DNA of 64,000 bases from Planctomycetia bacterium (GTDB lineage Bacteria > Planctomycetota > Phycisphaerae > Phycisphaerales > SM1A02), in assembly GCA_005787685.1 (NCBI GenBank), contig SYAC01000001.1, positions 1 to 64,000 of the forward strand, in the 5' to 3' direction. Shown piece by piece: positions 41,029-49,421 of this stretch; within the stretch, counting starts at the first letter, position 1, and each line of letters begins with the position of its first letter. The position numbers were made by a program, and so were the translations under genes. The notes beneath the pieces were generated by a model that was given only the letters and a program-made list of their open reading frames with translations, was not told the origin of the DNA and did no database searches.

Positions 41029-42492
41029 ATGAAAAAGTTTCTTCCTTTTTTGACACAGCCCATGCGCCGCACAAGCGCCAATGGAATAGACAGAATCCCA
41101 TCGCGCGCTCTGGCAACAACTCATAACGCCATTCTCGCAGTCATCATGATGTTGGTTGGCGGTTGCGCCACGCACACATTTGAGCAACCAACCACGCTGA
41201 ACGCGGACTTACAACGCAATACCGGCGTCGCGCCAAGTTGGACTCAATCCAATTCAAAGGCAATTGAGGCGCAAATGTTACATGCTGCCGCGGCAACCGA
41301 GCTTCCAAATCCATTGAATGAGGTGGACGCGGTGGCGATCGCACTTGATGCCAGCCCCGCAATTGCCAAAATGATTTCGCAAACCACCGCACTGCGCGCC
41401 GAAGCTATTGATATCGCTACGCCCACAAATCCAATGTTGAATTTCAGCACTGGCGTGCCGCTCGATTCCGTAAGCATGGTTCCAATTTTTGCAATGCTGC
41501 TGTTTCAAATTGACGAGTTGTGGAAGCAACCGCTGCGCAGCGAGGTGGCGCGGGATAATTACCAAGCGGCGCTCCTTTCGTTGGGTGCAAGTGCGGTTGC
41601 GCTGGCTGTTGATACGCGCATTGCGTGGCATGATGTTGTTCTTCGAAACGAGGAGCGCAATCTTGCACAAAATGACTTGGAGCTCACCGAATATCTGCTG
41701 ATGATTGAACGCGAGCGTTTCGCCGTTGGAGAATCCACTGGCGACATGGTTACAAAATCGCAAGTGGAATTGACCGACGCGCATCATCGCCTAACGCTGG
41801 CGCGTGAGATGCTTGCAACCGCAAAATTATCACTGATGGGGTTACTTGGACGCGCGCAGGCGTCCACAGACTGGCGAACGGGCGCGCCTGATTCATCTGC
41901 CACCTTCGCAATTCATGCGCCCATTGCCGATGAACAAAAGTTACTCGCGGCATTGGCCAACACCCGCCTTGATGTACGCGCCGCGCAAGCGCAGGCGAAC
42001 GCGGCCAAGAGCCGGCTTGAACTTGCGCAGCGAACTCGCTCCAGCAAACTTGAACTAGGCGGAGGCTTTGACCGCGACATGGAGGGCATGGAATCAGCCA
42101 TGTTGAGCGCCAACGTGGAATTACCCATTTTCAACACTGGCACAGCGCGCATTGAAAAAGCCCAGGCCGAATTGCAAACCGCCTCTATTGAAGCGGAGCG
42201 TGTGCGACAAGCTGCAATTCTTGAGCTGCGTGGCGCCATGGTGAAGGCTCTTGCCGTGCAAGAGATTCGCGACGTCAGCCAAAAAAATTCGCTGGCCCCA
42301 ATCATGGAAAATGCCGAGCGCGCGAAAATTTCGGCGGATGTGGGTCAAGGCTCGCGTCGCGATGCCGTCGATGCGCAACACGCTTTGAATCACGCCAAGC
42401 TGGCGATGAATGATTTGGAGCGGCAACGACGCGGCGCGCGACTGGCATTAGTGAAAGCCTCAGGATTTCTTCCAGCGGAGATATTGCCATGA
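41029..42492 (+). CDS. TolC-family outer membrane efflux protein (lipoprotein)
   Basis: The 487-residue protein has a lipobox (LVGGC, Cys46) after a long N-terminal region and two repeated helical hairpins typical of TolC/CusC/OprM: LNEVDAVAIALDASPAIAKM, then NPMLNFSTGVPLDS, and the second repeat LANTRLDVRAAQAQANAAK with LELGGGFDRD. It forms the outer-membrane channel of a tripartite exporter. The stop overlaps the adaptor start by 4 bp (ATGA). The start at 41029 may be upstream of the true one. Confidence 0.85.
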   Translation: MKKFLPFLTQPMRRTSANGIDRIPSRALATTHNAILAVIMMLVGGCATHTFEQPTTLNADLQRNTGVAPSWTQSNSKAIEAQMLHAAAATELPNPLNEVDAVAIALDASPAIAKMISQTTALRAEAIDIATPTNPMLNFSTGVPLDSVSMVPIFAMLLFQIDELWKQPLRSEVARDNYQAALLSLGASAVALAVDTRIAWHDVVLRNEERNLAQNDLELTEYLLMIERERFAVGESTGDMVTKSQVELTDAHHRLTLAREMLATAKLSLMGLLGRAQASTDWRTGAPDSSATFAIHAPIADEQKLLAALANTRLDVRAAQAQANAAKSRLELAQRTRSSKLELGGGFDRDMEGMESAMLSANVELPIFNTGTARIEKAQAELQTASIEAERVRQAAILELRGAMVKALAVQEIRDVSQKNSLAPIMENAERAKISADVGQGSRRDAVDAQHALNHAKLAMNDLERQRRGARLALVKASGFLPAEILP

Positions 42493-43934
42493 CACAAAAG
42501 TCAAACATGACAGGAAACGCGAGCTTGATATTCACATCAAGTCCGACATCCGATATTCCCCTACCAAGCGCCCGTATTGGTACACGCGTGGTATTGCCCG
42601 CGCTGATTGTTCTAAGCGCAGTTGCCATTCTTGCGTGGTCGAGTTGGCGCGCGTGGGCGCCGCTGACAACGGTGCGCGCTGTTCCTGTTGTGCTGCGCGC
42701 GGCACAACGGAATGCCATGCCCATGCATGCCAATCAAACTTCCTTCGAGCGCGGCGCGGTTGTGCAAGCACCGGGATGGGTGGAGCCATCTCCATTTCCA
42801 ATCGCGGCATCGGCGCTGACAAGCGGCGTTGTGAGCGAAGTTCTGGTGCTCGAGGGCGACCGTGTTGAGAAAGGCCAAGTCGTGGCTCGTTTGATCAATG
42901 ATCAGGCGAAAATTACGCTGCGTGGGCGTCAGGCGGAGCTGAAAATGAAATCCTCCGAACTTGCCATGCTGCAAGATGAGCTTGTCCGTAAGCAAAAATT
43001 GGTGGCGAGCGGAGCCGTGAGCGAAGGCGAAGTTGCGCGGCTTGGCATCAAGGTGCTTGGGGCAGAGGCCGTGGTTGAACAAGCCGACGCGGCGCGTGCC
43101 GACGCGGAATTGACTTTGGGGCGCACTGAAATTCGCGCGCCCGTTGCGGGCGTTGTCATGGCTCGTCTTGCCGCGCCCGGCTCTCTTGTTGGCATGGACG
43201 CATTAACCGCGGCGGTTGTGGAATTGTTTGATCCCAACAATTTGCAGGTGCGAACGGATGTTCCACTTGCTGACGCGGGCAAGTTGCTTGTTGGCCAACA
43301 AGCGCAAGTGCAATTTGACTCCCTGCCTGGGCAAACCGTGCGTGGCCGCGTGCTACGGCTTGTGCAGCAAGCAGATATTGCCAAGAACACCCTGCAAGCC
43401 AAAGTGTTGCTGGAAAATCCCCCGCTTGGTTTGGTGCCAGACATGCTGGCGCGCGTTCGTATTTTGCTGGATAGCGCACCCGCGCCTACTGCGGCGGCAA
43501 ACGCCGAAGCGGCGCAAGCGATGAATGCGGACATGAATGCGGGCATCAATTCGGGCGCCACAAGTCGAACAGAAATTGCGGCGCCAGAAATTGCGTTGGC
43601 CAACACCGTCACGCAACCAAATGGCACACGGACCGGCTCCGTGCGCGTCATGGTGGATGTGCGCGATGGCGTTGGCCGCATTGAGTCGCGTGCAATTGTG
43701 TGCGCGCTACCCACAAGCGAGTGGACCGCTGTTCAAAGTGGTCTGCGACCTGGGGACTTTGTTGTACTGCCAAATTCTGCCACCACACGCGATGGACAAC
43801 TGGTTCGTATGGACGACGCAACTGCAACAACAGAGGCAAGCAACGCACTCATGCGCAGCAACTCAGAAACGCCTGGCGACAAGACTGCTTCACCAAAAAC
43901 CAATTCAAAGGGAGAACCACATGCAAACCACTGA
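42489..43934 (+). CDS. HlyD/RND-type periplasmic adaptor (membrane fusion protein)
   Basis: One N-terminal membrane helix (about 32-52) anchors a 481-residue periplasmic protein. The lipoyl/biotinyl-like halves are seen around GWVEPSPFPIAASALTSGVV and APVAGVVMARLAAPGSLVGM. A coiled-coil hairpin lies between them (about 137-205, LRGRQAELKMKSSELAMLQD). It links the TolC-type channel to the inner-membrane ABC transporter. The last 13 bp overlap the ATP-binding gene's start. Confidence 0.87.
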   Translation: MTQKSNMTGNASLIFTSSPTSDIPLPSARIGTRVVLPALIVLSAVAILAWSSWRAWAPLTTVRAVPVVLRAAQRNAMPMHANQTSFERGAVVQAPGWVEPSPFPIAASALTSGVVSEVLVLEGDRVEKGQVVARLINDQAKITLRGRQAELKMKSSELAMLQDELVRKQKLVASGAVSEGEVARLGIKVLGAEAVVEQADAARADAELTLGRTEIRAPVAGVVMARLAAPGSLVGMDALTAAVVELFDPNNLQVRTDVPLADAGKLLVGQQAQVQFDSLPGQTVRGRVLRLVQQADIAKNTLQAKVLLENPPLGLVPDMLARVRILLDSAPAPTAAANAEAAQAMNADMNAGINSGATSRTEIAAPEIALANTVTQPNGTRTGSVRVMVDVRDGVGRIESRAIVCALPTSEWTAVQSGLRPGDFVVLPNSATTRDGQLVRMDDATATTEASNALMRSNSETPGDKTASPKTNSKGEPHANH

Positions 43935-44649
43935 GGCATTCACAAATATGTATGGAAAGCGTGACATTATTGTCTGCAAAAATTTGGAAAAGCACTATGC
44001 ACGCGGCGGTGAAACCGTGCGCGTGCTTGAGTCCATCAACCTAACGCTGGCGCGCGGGGCGTTTGTTGCATTGATGGGTCCATCGGGATCTGGCAAGACC
44101 ACATTGCTGAATCTGTTCGCTGGTATTGACCGACCAACTGCGGGTGCGTTGTTGGTGGATGGCCAAGATCTAACCAAACTTTCGCGAACGCAACTTGCGC
44201 AGTGGCGCGCCACAAGCGTGGGATATGTTTTTCAGTTGTATCACTTGGTCCCCGTGTTGACAGCGTATGAAAATATTGAATTGCCTCTTTATCTACATGA
44301 ACTTTCACGCGCCCAGCGCCACGAACGCGTGAGCGAGGCGCTTGAAGCCGTGGGTATTGCCGACCGTCACGCGCATTATCCGCGCCAGCTTTCTGGTGGA
44401 CAAGAGCAACGCGTGGCAATTGCACGCGCTATTGTCACACGGCCAGCATTGTTGCTGGCGGACGAACCAACGGGTGATCTTGACCGCGTTGCGGCGGCAA
44501 GCATTATGCAACTACTGTCACAGTTGCACAGCGAGCGTGGCCAAACCATTGTCATGGTCACTCACGATCCCGCCACCGCCACGCATGCGCAGCGCTTGGT
44601 CCGCCTTGAAAAAGGACAACTTGTGGAAGATGTGGCGGTGCGCGTATGA
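43921..44649 (+). CDS. ABC transporter ATP-binding protein (MacB/LolD type)
   Basis: The start is the ATG at 43921, with a GGGAG ribosome site 6-7 bp upstream inside the adaptor gene. The 242-residue ATPase has Walker A GPSGSGKT (53-60), the signature LSGGQEQR (157-164), Walker [13 protein letters not shown] and the H-loop VMVTHD. The [21 protein letters not shown] segment is typical of the MacB/LolD/FtsE group that pairs with FtsX-like permeases. Confidence 0.93.
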   Translation: MQTTEAFTNMYGKRDIIVCKNLEKHYARGGETVRVLESINLTLARGAFVALMGPSGSGKTTLLNLFAGIDRPTAGALLVDGQDLTKLSRTQLAQWRATSVGYVFQLYHLVPVLTAYENIELPLYLHELSRAQRHERVSEALEAVGIADRHAHYPRQLSGGQEQRVAIARAIVTRPALLLADEPTGDLDRVAAASIMQLLSQLHSERGQTIVMVTHDPATATHAQRLVRLEKGQLVEDVAVRV

Positions 44650-45806
44650 GCCGCGCTCAATCCTGCATGGGTATGGCCACCATGGCGTGGCGCGGCATGC
44701 GACGGCGTCCGACCCGCAGCGCGCTGGTGCTGGCGGGTGTTGCGGTAGCGGTATTTTTATTCTGCACCGTGGAAGCCATGCGCAGCGGAGTTGATCGTGC
44801 CACACGCCAATCCGCCGGCGAAACCGCGCTGATTGTGTACAGACAAAATAGATTTTGTCCCTTTACGAGCCAATTACCCCAGTCTTATGAAAACACGATT
44901 GCAAAAATACCTGGCGTGGCCAATGTGACACCCGTGAAAATAGTGGTATCCAACTGTCGCGCCTCGCTTGATGTGGTCACCTTTCGTGGAGTGCCCCCGC
45001 AGGAATTCGCTGCCTCGCACAGTCATAGCGCCAGTTCGCAAGACATGCAAAGCTGGCTGAGCCGCGGCGACAGCGCGTTGATTGGCCGCGAACTTGCACA
45101 GCGGCGGCGTCTCAAGGCTGGCGACCGATTCACCGCCGCGGGAGTGGACGCGTTTGTGGCCGGAATTATTGAAAGCGATTTACCGCAAGACCAAAGTAGC
45201 GCGTTTGTGCATCTGGCTTTTTTGCAGGAGCAAGCCAAACGCGGCGGCACTGGCGGCGTGGTGACACAATTTGATGTGCGCGTGAAGGATCCCTCCCAAA
45301 TGGACGCGGTTGCGCAGGCCATTGATGAGCAGTTTGCCAAGGATCAATCTCCAACAACAACGCGCGCGGAGACCGCACATGTCGCGCGCGCCGCCACCGA
45401 TGTGATTGTGTTAGTTGGCTTTGCACAAGCGCTTGGAATTGCGGCGTTGGTTGCCGTGTTCGCACTGGTGGCCAACGCAATCGTGTTGTCTATGCGCAGC
45501 CGCGAAAAAGAAATCAGCGTGCTGCAAACACTTGGATTTGGGGGCTTTCACTTGGCAACACTGGTGTTGTTGGAGGCGCTCATCCTGGGCGGAGTTGGTG
45601 GAGTCCTTGGCGCGAGCGCTTCATACGCGGCGGTTTCATTGGCGCGTACTGCCATGACCATGGAAGGCGTGTCCATTGCAATTCCCCCATCGCTTGGCAA
45701 TGCCGTCATAGGCGTGGCGATTGCGATTGGTCTGAGCATTCTTGCGGGAATTGTTCCCGCCATCATTGCAGCGCGTCAAACCATTGTTGCGGGGTTTCGC
45801 TCATGA
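44646..45806 (+). CDS. ABC transporter permease, FtsX/MacB type (first)
   Basis: The 386-residue protein has the FtsX/MacB plan: one N-terminal helix (about 25-45), a periplasmic MacB-like domain and three C-terminal helices. The SMRSREKEISVLQTLGFG motif connecting to the ATPase is clear. It overlaps the ATPase gene by 4 bp. A 20-bp perfect palindrome spans its stop codon. Confidence 0.88.
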   Translation: MSRAQSCMGMATMAWRGMRRRPTRSALVLAGVAVAVFLFCTVEAMRSGVDRATRQSAGETALIVYRQNRFCPFTSQLPQSYENTIAKIPGVANVTPVKIVVSNCRASLDVVTFRGVPPQEFAASHSHSASSQDMQSWLSRGDSALIGRELAQRRRLKAGDRFTAAGVDAFVAGIIESDLPQDQSSAFVHLAFLQEQAKRGGTGGVVTQFDVRVKDPSQMDAVAQAIDEQFAKDQSPTTTRAETAHVARAATDVIVLVGFAQALGIAALVAVFALVANAIVLSMRSREKEISVLQTLGFGGFHLATLVLLEALILGGVGGVLGASASYAAVSLARTAMTMEGVSIAIPPSLGNAVIGVAIAIGLSILAGIVPAIIAARQTIVAGFRS

Positions 45807-45821
45807 AGTTGCAACTTCATG
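45802..45821. repeat. Perfect 20-bp palindrome at the junction of the two permease genes
   Basis: CATGAAGTTG followed by its exact complement CAACTTCATG spans the stop of the first permease. It also forms an ATG start for a short frame (MKLQLHAASNRV, 24 codons, ends at 45877) that resembles the true N-terminus of the next gene (MKLLPLHYAARNIG). Confidence 0.85.
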
Positions 45822-45873
45822 CCGCTAGCAATCGCGTTTCGCATTTTCAACACTGTGCCGCGGAGTTTGACGT

Positions 45874-47112
45874 ATGAAGCTTTTGCCCCTGCATTATGCC
45901 GCACGCAACATTGGACGCAGTCCACTGCGCCTGGCGCTGACCGCGAGTGGTGGAGCGATTGTTGTGTTCTTGGTGGTGAGCGCGGTGGCCAGCGTGCGCG
46001 CGCTTGACCGCGGCATTCGCGCCAGCGGAACCGTGGGCAATGTCATGTTGCTTGGCGCTGGCAGCGAAGAGAGCGTGGAGCGCAGCGAAATTTCCGCCAG
46101 CACGCCCGGCATTCTTGCCGCCAGTATTCGCGGGATGAAATCATTGGGTGGCGCGGCGTTTATTTCACCTGAACTTCATGTTCCACTGCCCTTGCGCCGC
46201 GCGGATCAACCTGCGCCAACTGGCAACGCGCGCGACTTGGTCATGGTGCGCGGCGTTGAGCCAGGTGCTTTCATGGTTCACCCGCAAGCGCGTCTTGGCA
46301 TTGGTCGCCTTCCAGAAATTGGCCGCTCTGAAGCGCTTGTTGGAAGATCACTGGCCGCAAGGCTCGACATATCCGACAACGACTTTGCAACTACAACCAA
46401 TATGAACCAAAATAGTTCAAGCGCGGATAGTGCGAACCAAACCACTGTTCCAGGAATTTTAATTGACGACATTCCATTCACCGTCACCGGCATCATTGAC
46501 GCACCCGGCGTTGCCATTGACGGCGAGGCGTGGGCGCCCATCAGCGACTTGCTGGTGCTGACCAAGCGGCAAACAATTTCGGTGGCAGTGATTTCGCTCG
46601 ACGGTGCCGACATTGGCGACCTGGAAATGTTCGCGGCGCTGCGACCCGACTTGGAACTGGCAGCCATTGATGAGCCGGCGTATTACGCCGGTCTTGCTAG
46701 GTTTTTCAGGCCGGTTCAAATTCTTATCGCTATCAGCGCACTGATTGTGGCGCTAGGCGCCATGCTTGGCGGACTGAACGCGCTTGATGCCGCCTTCGCC
46801 TCGCGTTCGCGCGAAATCGCCATGCTGCAAGTGCTTGGATTTTCACGCGCCGCGGTGTTCGTCAATTTAATTCAAGAATCCATCATCACCGTGGCTGCTG
46901 GCGCAATTCCCGCGCTCATGATTGCCGCGTTTCTACTTGATGGTCTAGGCGTGCGCTTCTCCATGGGAATATTTTCTCTGCGCGTGGACGCCGCATGCGT
47001 TGCCAGCGGTCTTGCCGCCGGTTTATTGCTTGGACTGATTGGAAGTTTGCCCCCCGCTTTGCGTTGTCTACGCGTCGACATTCCGTTGGCGTTAAAATCT
47101 GATCTTGTATAA
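45874..47112 (+). CDS. ABC transporter permease, FtsX/MacB type (second)
   Basis: This 412-residue paralogue has the same plan: MKLLPLHYAARNIGRSPLRL, an N-terminal helix, a periplasmic domain of about 230 residues, and three C-terminal helices with the coupling motif SRSREIAMLQVLGFS. The two permeases are not identical and likely form a heterodimer. The gene starts 67 bp after the first permease, separated by the palindrome and the decayed alternative start. Confidence 0.88.
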   Translation: MKLLPLHYAARNIGRSPLRLALTASGGAIVVFLVVSAVASVRALDRGIRASGTVGNVMLLGAGSEESVERSEISASTPGILAASIRGMKSLGGAAFISPELHVPLPLRRADQPAPTGNARDLVMVRGVEPGAFMVHPQARLGIGRLPEIGRSEALVGRSLAARLDISDNDFATTTNMNQNSSSADSANQTTVPGILIDDIPFTVTGIIDAPGVAIDGEAWAPISDLLVLTKRQTISVAVISLDGADIGDLEMFAALRPDLELAAIDEPAYYAGLARFFRPVQILIAISALIVALGAMLGGLNALDAAFASRSREIAMLQVLGFSRAAVFVNLIQESIITVAAGAIPALMIAAFLLDGLGVRFSMGIFSLRVDAACVASGLAAGLLLGLIGSLPPALRCLRVDIPLALKSDLV

Positions 47113-47133
47113 CACCTCAAAGGAATCTGCCTT

Positions 47134-47700
47134 ATGAAATCCAAACAAATATCATGTGCTTATATCATTGCCGCTCTTATTGTCATCACGCCTTTGGCAT
47201 GCGAACAAAGTGCGCCAACACCGACCAAGACTGGCGCAACATCAGCGCTGCCCCAAGATTTATTTATAACGCAAGCACCAGCCGGCGCAGTCGGCGTGCT
47301 CCAAGTTCGCCAAAGCGCCAAGGCGGGCGACCGTGTCGCCATGATTGGCAGAGTTGGTGGATCGGTCAATCCGTTTGTAAGCAACCGCGCCGTGTTCACC
47401 ATGGTGGATGCGTCCATGAAATCCTGCGCCGAAATGGGGGACGATGACCACTGCCCAACTCCCGCGGATTATTGCTGCGTACCCAAGGAGGAGTTGTCCA
47501 AAGCAATAGCTTACGTATGCATCACTGACCCAACCGGTAAGGCGCTTTCCATGTCGCTTGCAGCCGATGGATCATTAAAGCCACTCATGTGGATCGCCGT
47601 TGAGGGCACCTTGCAACCCACCGACGGCGGCGCGTTTATTGTGAACGCCACCCATATTTATAAAATGCCCAACGATCCACTGGCGAGTAAAGTGAAATAA
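47134..47700 (+). CDS. Lipoprotein with Cys-rich cluster, last gene of the efflux operon
   Basis: The 188-residue product has a lipobox (PLAC, Cys23). Its core includes KAGDRVAMIGRVGGSVNPFV and a Cys/His cluster CAEMGDDDHCPTPADYCC (Cys98, His106, Cys107, Cys114, Cys115), then LKPLMWIAVEGTLQPTDGG. The beta-rich fold resembles an OB-type domain, but no named family was recognised. The cluster and position at the end of an exporter operon suggest a metal-related role in the periplasm. It follows the second permease by 21 bp. Confidence 0.6.
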   Translation: MKSKQISCAYIIAALIVITPLACEQSAPTPTKTGATSALPQDLFITQAPAGAVGVLQVRQSAKAGDRVAMIGRVGGSVNPFVSNRAVFTMVDASMKSCAEMGDDDHCPTPADYCCVPKEELSKAIAYVCITDPTGKALSMSLAADGSLKPLMWIAVEGTLQPTDGGAFIVNATHIYKMPNDPLASKVK

Positions 47701-47703
47701 CGA

Positions 47704-48588
47704 TCACTGGGGAGGTTGAGTGCTGCCGCCAAATATGCCCTGAATGCCCTTGCCAATATCTTGAATACCTTCCATGATGGCGGACCCAGCCCCCTGAATC
47801 GCTGGAGCTTCAGAGCTTCCATTTAAAATATTTCCGACTTGCCCAGCCGCGTTTTCCAAGCCACTCACCATGGCGTTTGGCAAGTTGGCAATCTGGGCCT
47901 TCACAATGGCAAGCAAAAGTCTGTTTATTAATTGAGCGGAAACATGGGAGGCCACTTGACTCACGGGAGTCTTGCTTCCAAGATCCGCCACAAGAATGTC
48001 TGGAATATTGACTTCTAAAGTTTTTCCAGTCGTGACCATCGCGTTGCCTTCCAACAAAACTTTGATGTCTGTGACTTTGAGTTGCTTAATGGTGACCGTT
48101 TCAAAAGATCCTTTGGTTGCGCTAGGAGTGGCCGCGGGCTTTGCAGCGGCATCCGAGGATTGGGTGAGGCTGTTGGCAACCACCTGCAAATTCACTTTTC
48201 CATCTTTCTCCACTAAGGTCACCAACACGCCGTCAATATTTATTTCCTCCACCACAATGTCGCTCGAAAGCAACTCGAGCAAGTTGACGGTAATTCCCGC
48301 GTAGGTGACCTTCAACATGGACTCCGTTCCAAAGCCCGCCGGTTGCCCCACAACCAATTCCTTCAAGGAACTTGTGCCACCCAAAATGGCGATGTGCGCG
48401 GATGAAAGAGTTGTCTGCACGCCAAGCACGCGTGTTGCCGCAATGGTGACAATGCGCGCGGCGGCGACATCTAAAAACAAAATCGCTGTGACGCCAATCA
48501 ACACCATCGCGGCAGCGCAAATTATTATTATTTTTTTAAGGAAGCCAGATTTTTTTGTAGACGACGTTGCGGCGGTTTCATTTTTCAT
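47704..48588 (-). CDS. AsmA-like single-pass membrane protein
   Basis: The 294-residue protein has one N-terminal membrane helix (about 18-40) and a periplasmic domain with AsmA/DUF748 features: TTLSSAHIAILGGTSSLKEL, NLLELLSSDIVVEEINIDG and EKDGKVNLQVV. AsmA-like proteins are thought to act in lipid transfer or outer-membrane assembly. This one is much shorter than AsmA. It converges on the efflux operon (3 bp between stops). Confidence 0.65.
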   Translation of the reverse strand: MKNETAATSSTKKSGFLKKIIIICAAAMVLIGVTAILFLDVAAARIVTIAATRVLGVQTTLSSAHIAILGGTSSLKELVVGQPAGFGTESMLKVTYAGITVNLLELLSSDIVVEEINIDGVLVTLVEKDGKVNLQVVANSLTQSSDAAAKPAATPSATKGSFETVTIKQLKVTDIKVLLEGNAMVTTGKTLEVNIPDILVADLGSKTPVSQVASHVSAQLINRLLLAIVKAQIANLPNAMVSGLENAAGQVGNILNGSSEAPAIQGAGSAIMEGIQDIGKGIQGIFGGSTQPPQ

Positions 48589-48611
48589 GGTTATTAAATA
48601 TATCCGAATAC

Positions 48612-49421
48612 TTAAGCCAAATTATCGCGTCTTTGTAAAAGTTGTGCGGCAATACTGACGGCAATTTCGGCTGGCGAATTGCCTCCAATAGGCAGACCCA
48701 CTGGGCAATGAATTTTGTCCACCGCTTCCTGGGCGAAACCTTCTTTGAGCAAAGCGCCACGCAGAGTTTTGGCTTTGGCCTGGCTACCAATCACGCCAAT
48801 GAATGCCGCTTGATCACGTTTGAGAATGCGGCGCACAATGGGTAGGTCGGTGGCGTGGCCTTGCGACATGCACACATAAAAAGTTCCCGCGGGTAAAGTG
48901 GCAACTTCAAGCGACATATCAGCGGCCATAATTTTACGCAGGTTCCCACGCGGCGCGATCTTGTCCAACCACTCTTGGCGATGATCTACGCAAATTACAT
49001 TGCACGCGAATGTGCAGAGCAACGCCACGGTTGCTTGCGCCACATGGCCTGCGCCAAAAATGGCGATACTCCAGTTGCGTGCCGCGGAAATTTCATAGAA
49101 CAAAGTCGCCGCTCCGCCACAGACCATGTTCAAGTCGCGCTGCAATTCGTAGCGCACTATTTCTGAATCGACCACTTTATTGGTTTCGGCGCCAGCCATC
49201 ACGCGCGCGATCATGGCAAGCGCATGCTCAATGGCCCGCGCTTCAAGTCGTCCGCCGCCAACGGTGCCCCACTCAAGTCCACTTTCCGTGACGATCGCCT
49301 TTGCGCCAATGTCCTGTGGCACATGTCCCTCTGGTTGAACGAGGGTGATGGTTACAAAAACCACTCCTTGTTCGGCGAGCTTGCTGGCTTTCTCCAGATA
49401 GTCGGCCATGACGCAGCTCAT
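48612..49421 (-). CDS. xdhC: XdhC-family molybdenum cofactor chaperone
   Basis: XdhC binds the Mo cofactor, aids its sulfuration and loads it into XdhB. The 269-residue protein shows GTVGGGRLEARAIEHA, YELQRDLNMVCGGAATLFYE, IFGAGHVAQATVALL and a nucleotide-binding C-terminal half (AAFIGVIGSQAKAKTLR, CPVGLPIGGNSPAEIAVSIA). It overlaps the end of xdhB by 4 bp, the last gene of the xdhABC operon. Confidence 0.92.
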   Translation of the reverse strand: MSCVMADYLEKASKLAEQGVVFVTITLVQPEGHVPQDIGAKAIVTESGLEWGTVGGGRLEARAIEHALAMIARVMAGAETNKVVDSEIVRYELQRDLNMVCGGAATLFYEISAARNWSIAIFGAGHVAQATVALLCTFACNVICVDHRQEWLDKIAPRGNLRKIMAADMSLEVATLPAGTFYVCMSQGHATDLPIVRRILKRDQAAFIGVIGSQAKAKTLRGALLKEGFAQEAVDKIHCPVGLPIGGNSPAEIAVSIAAQLLQRRDNLA

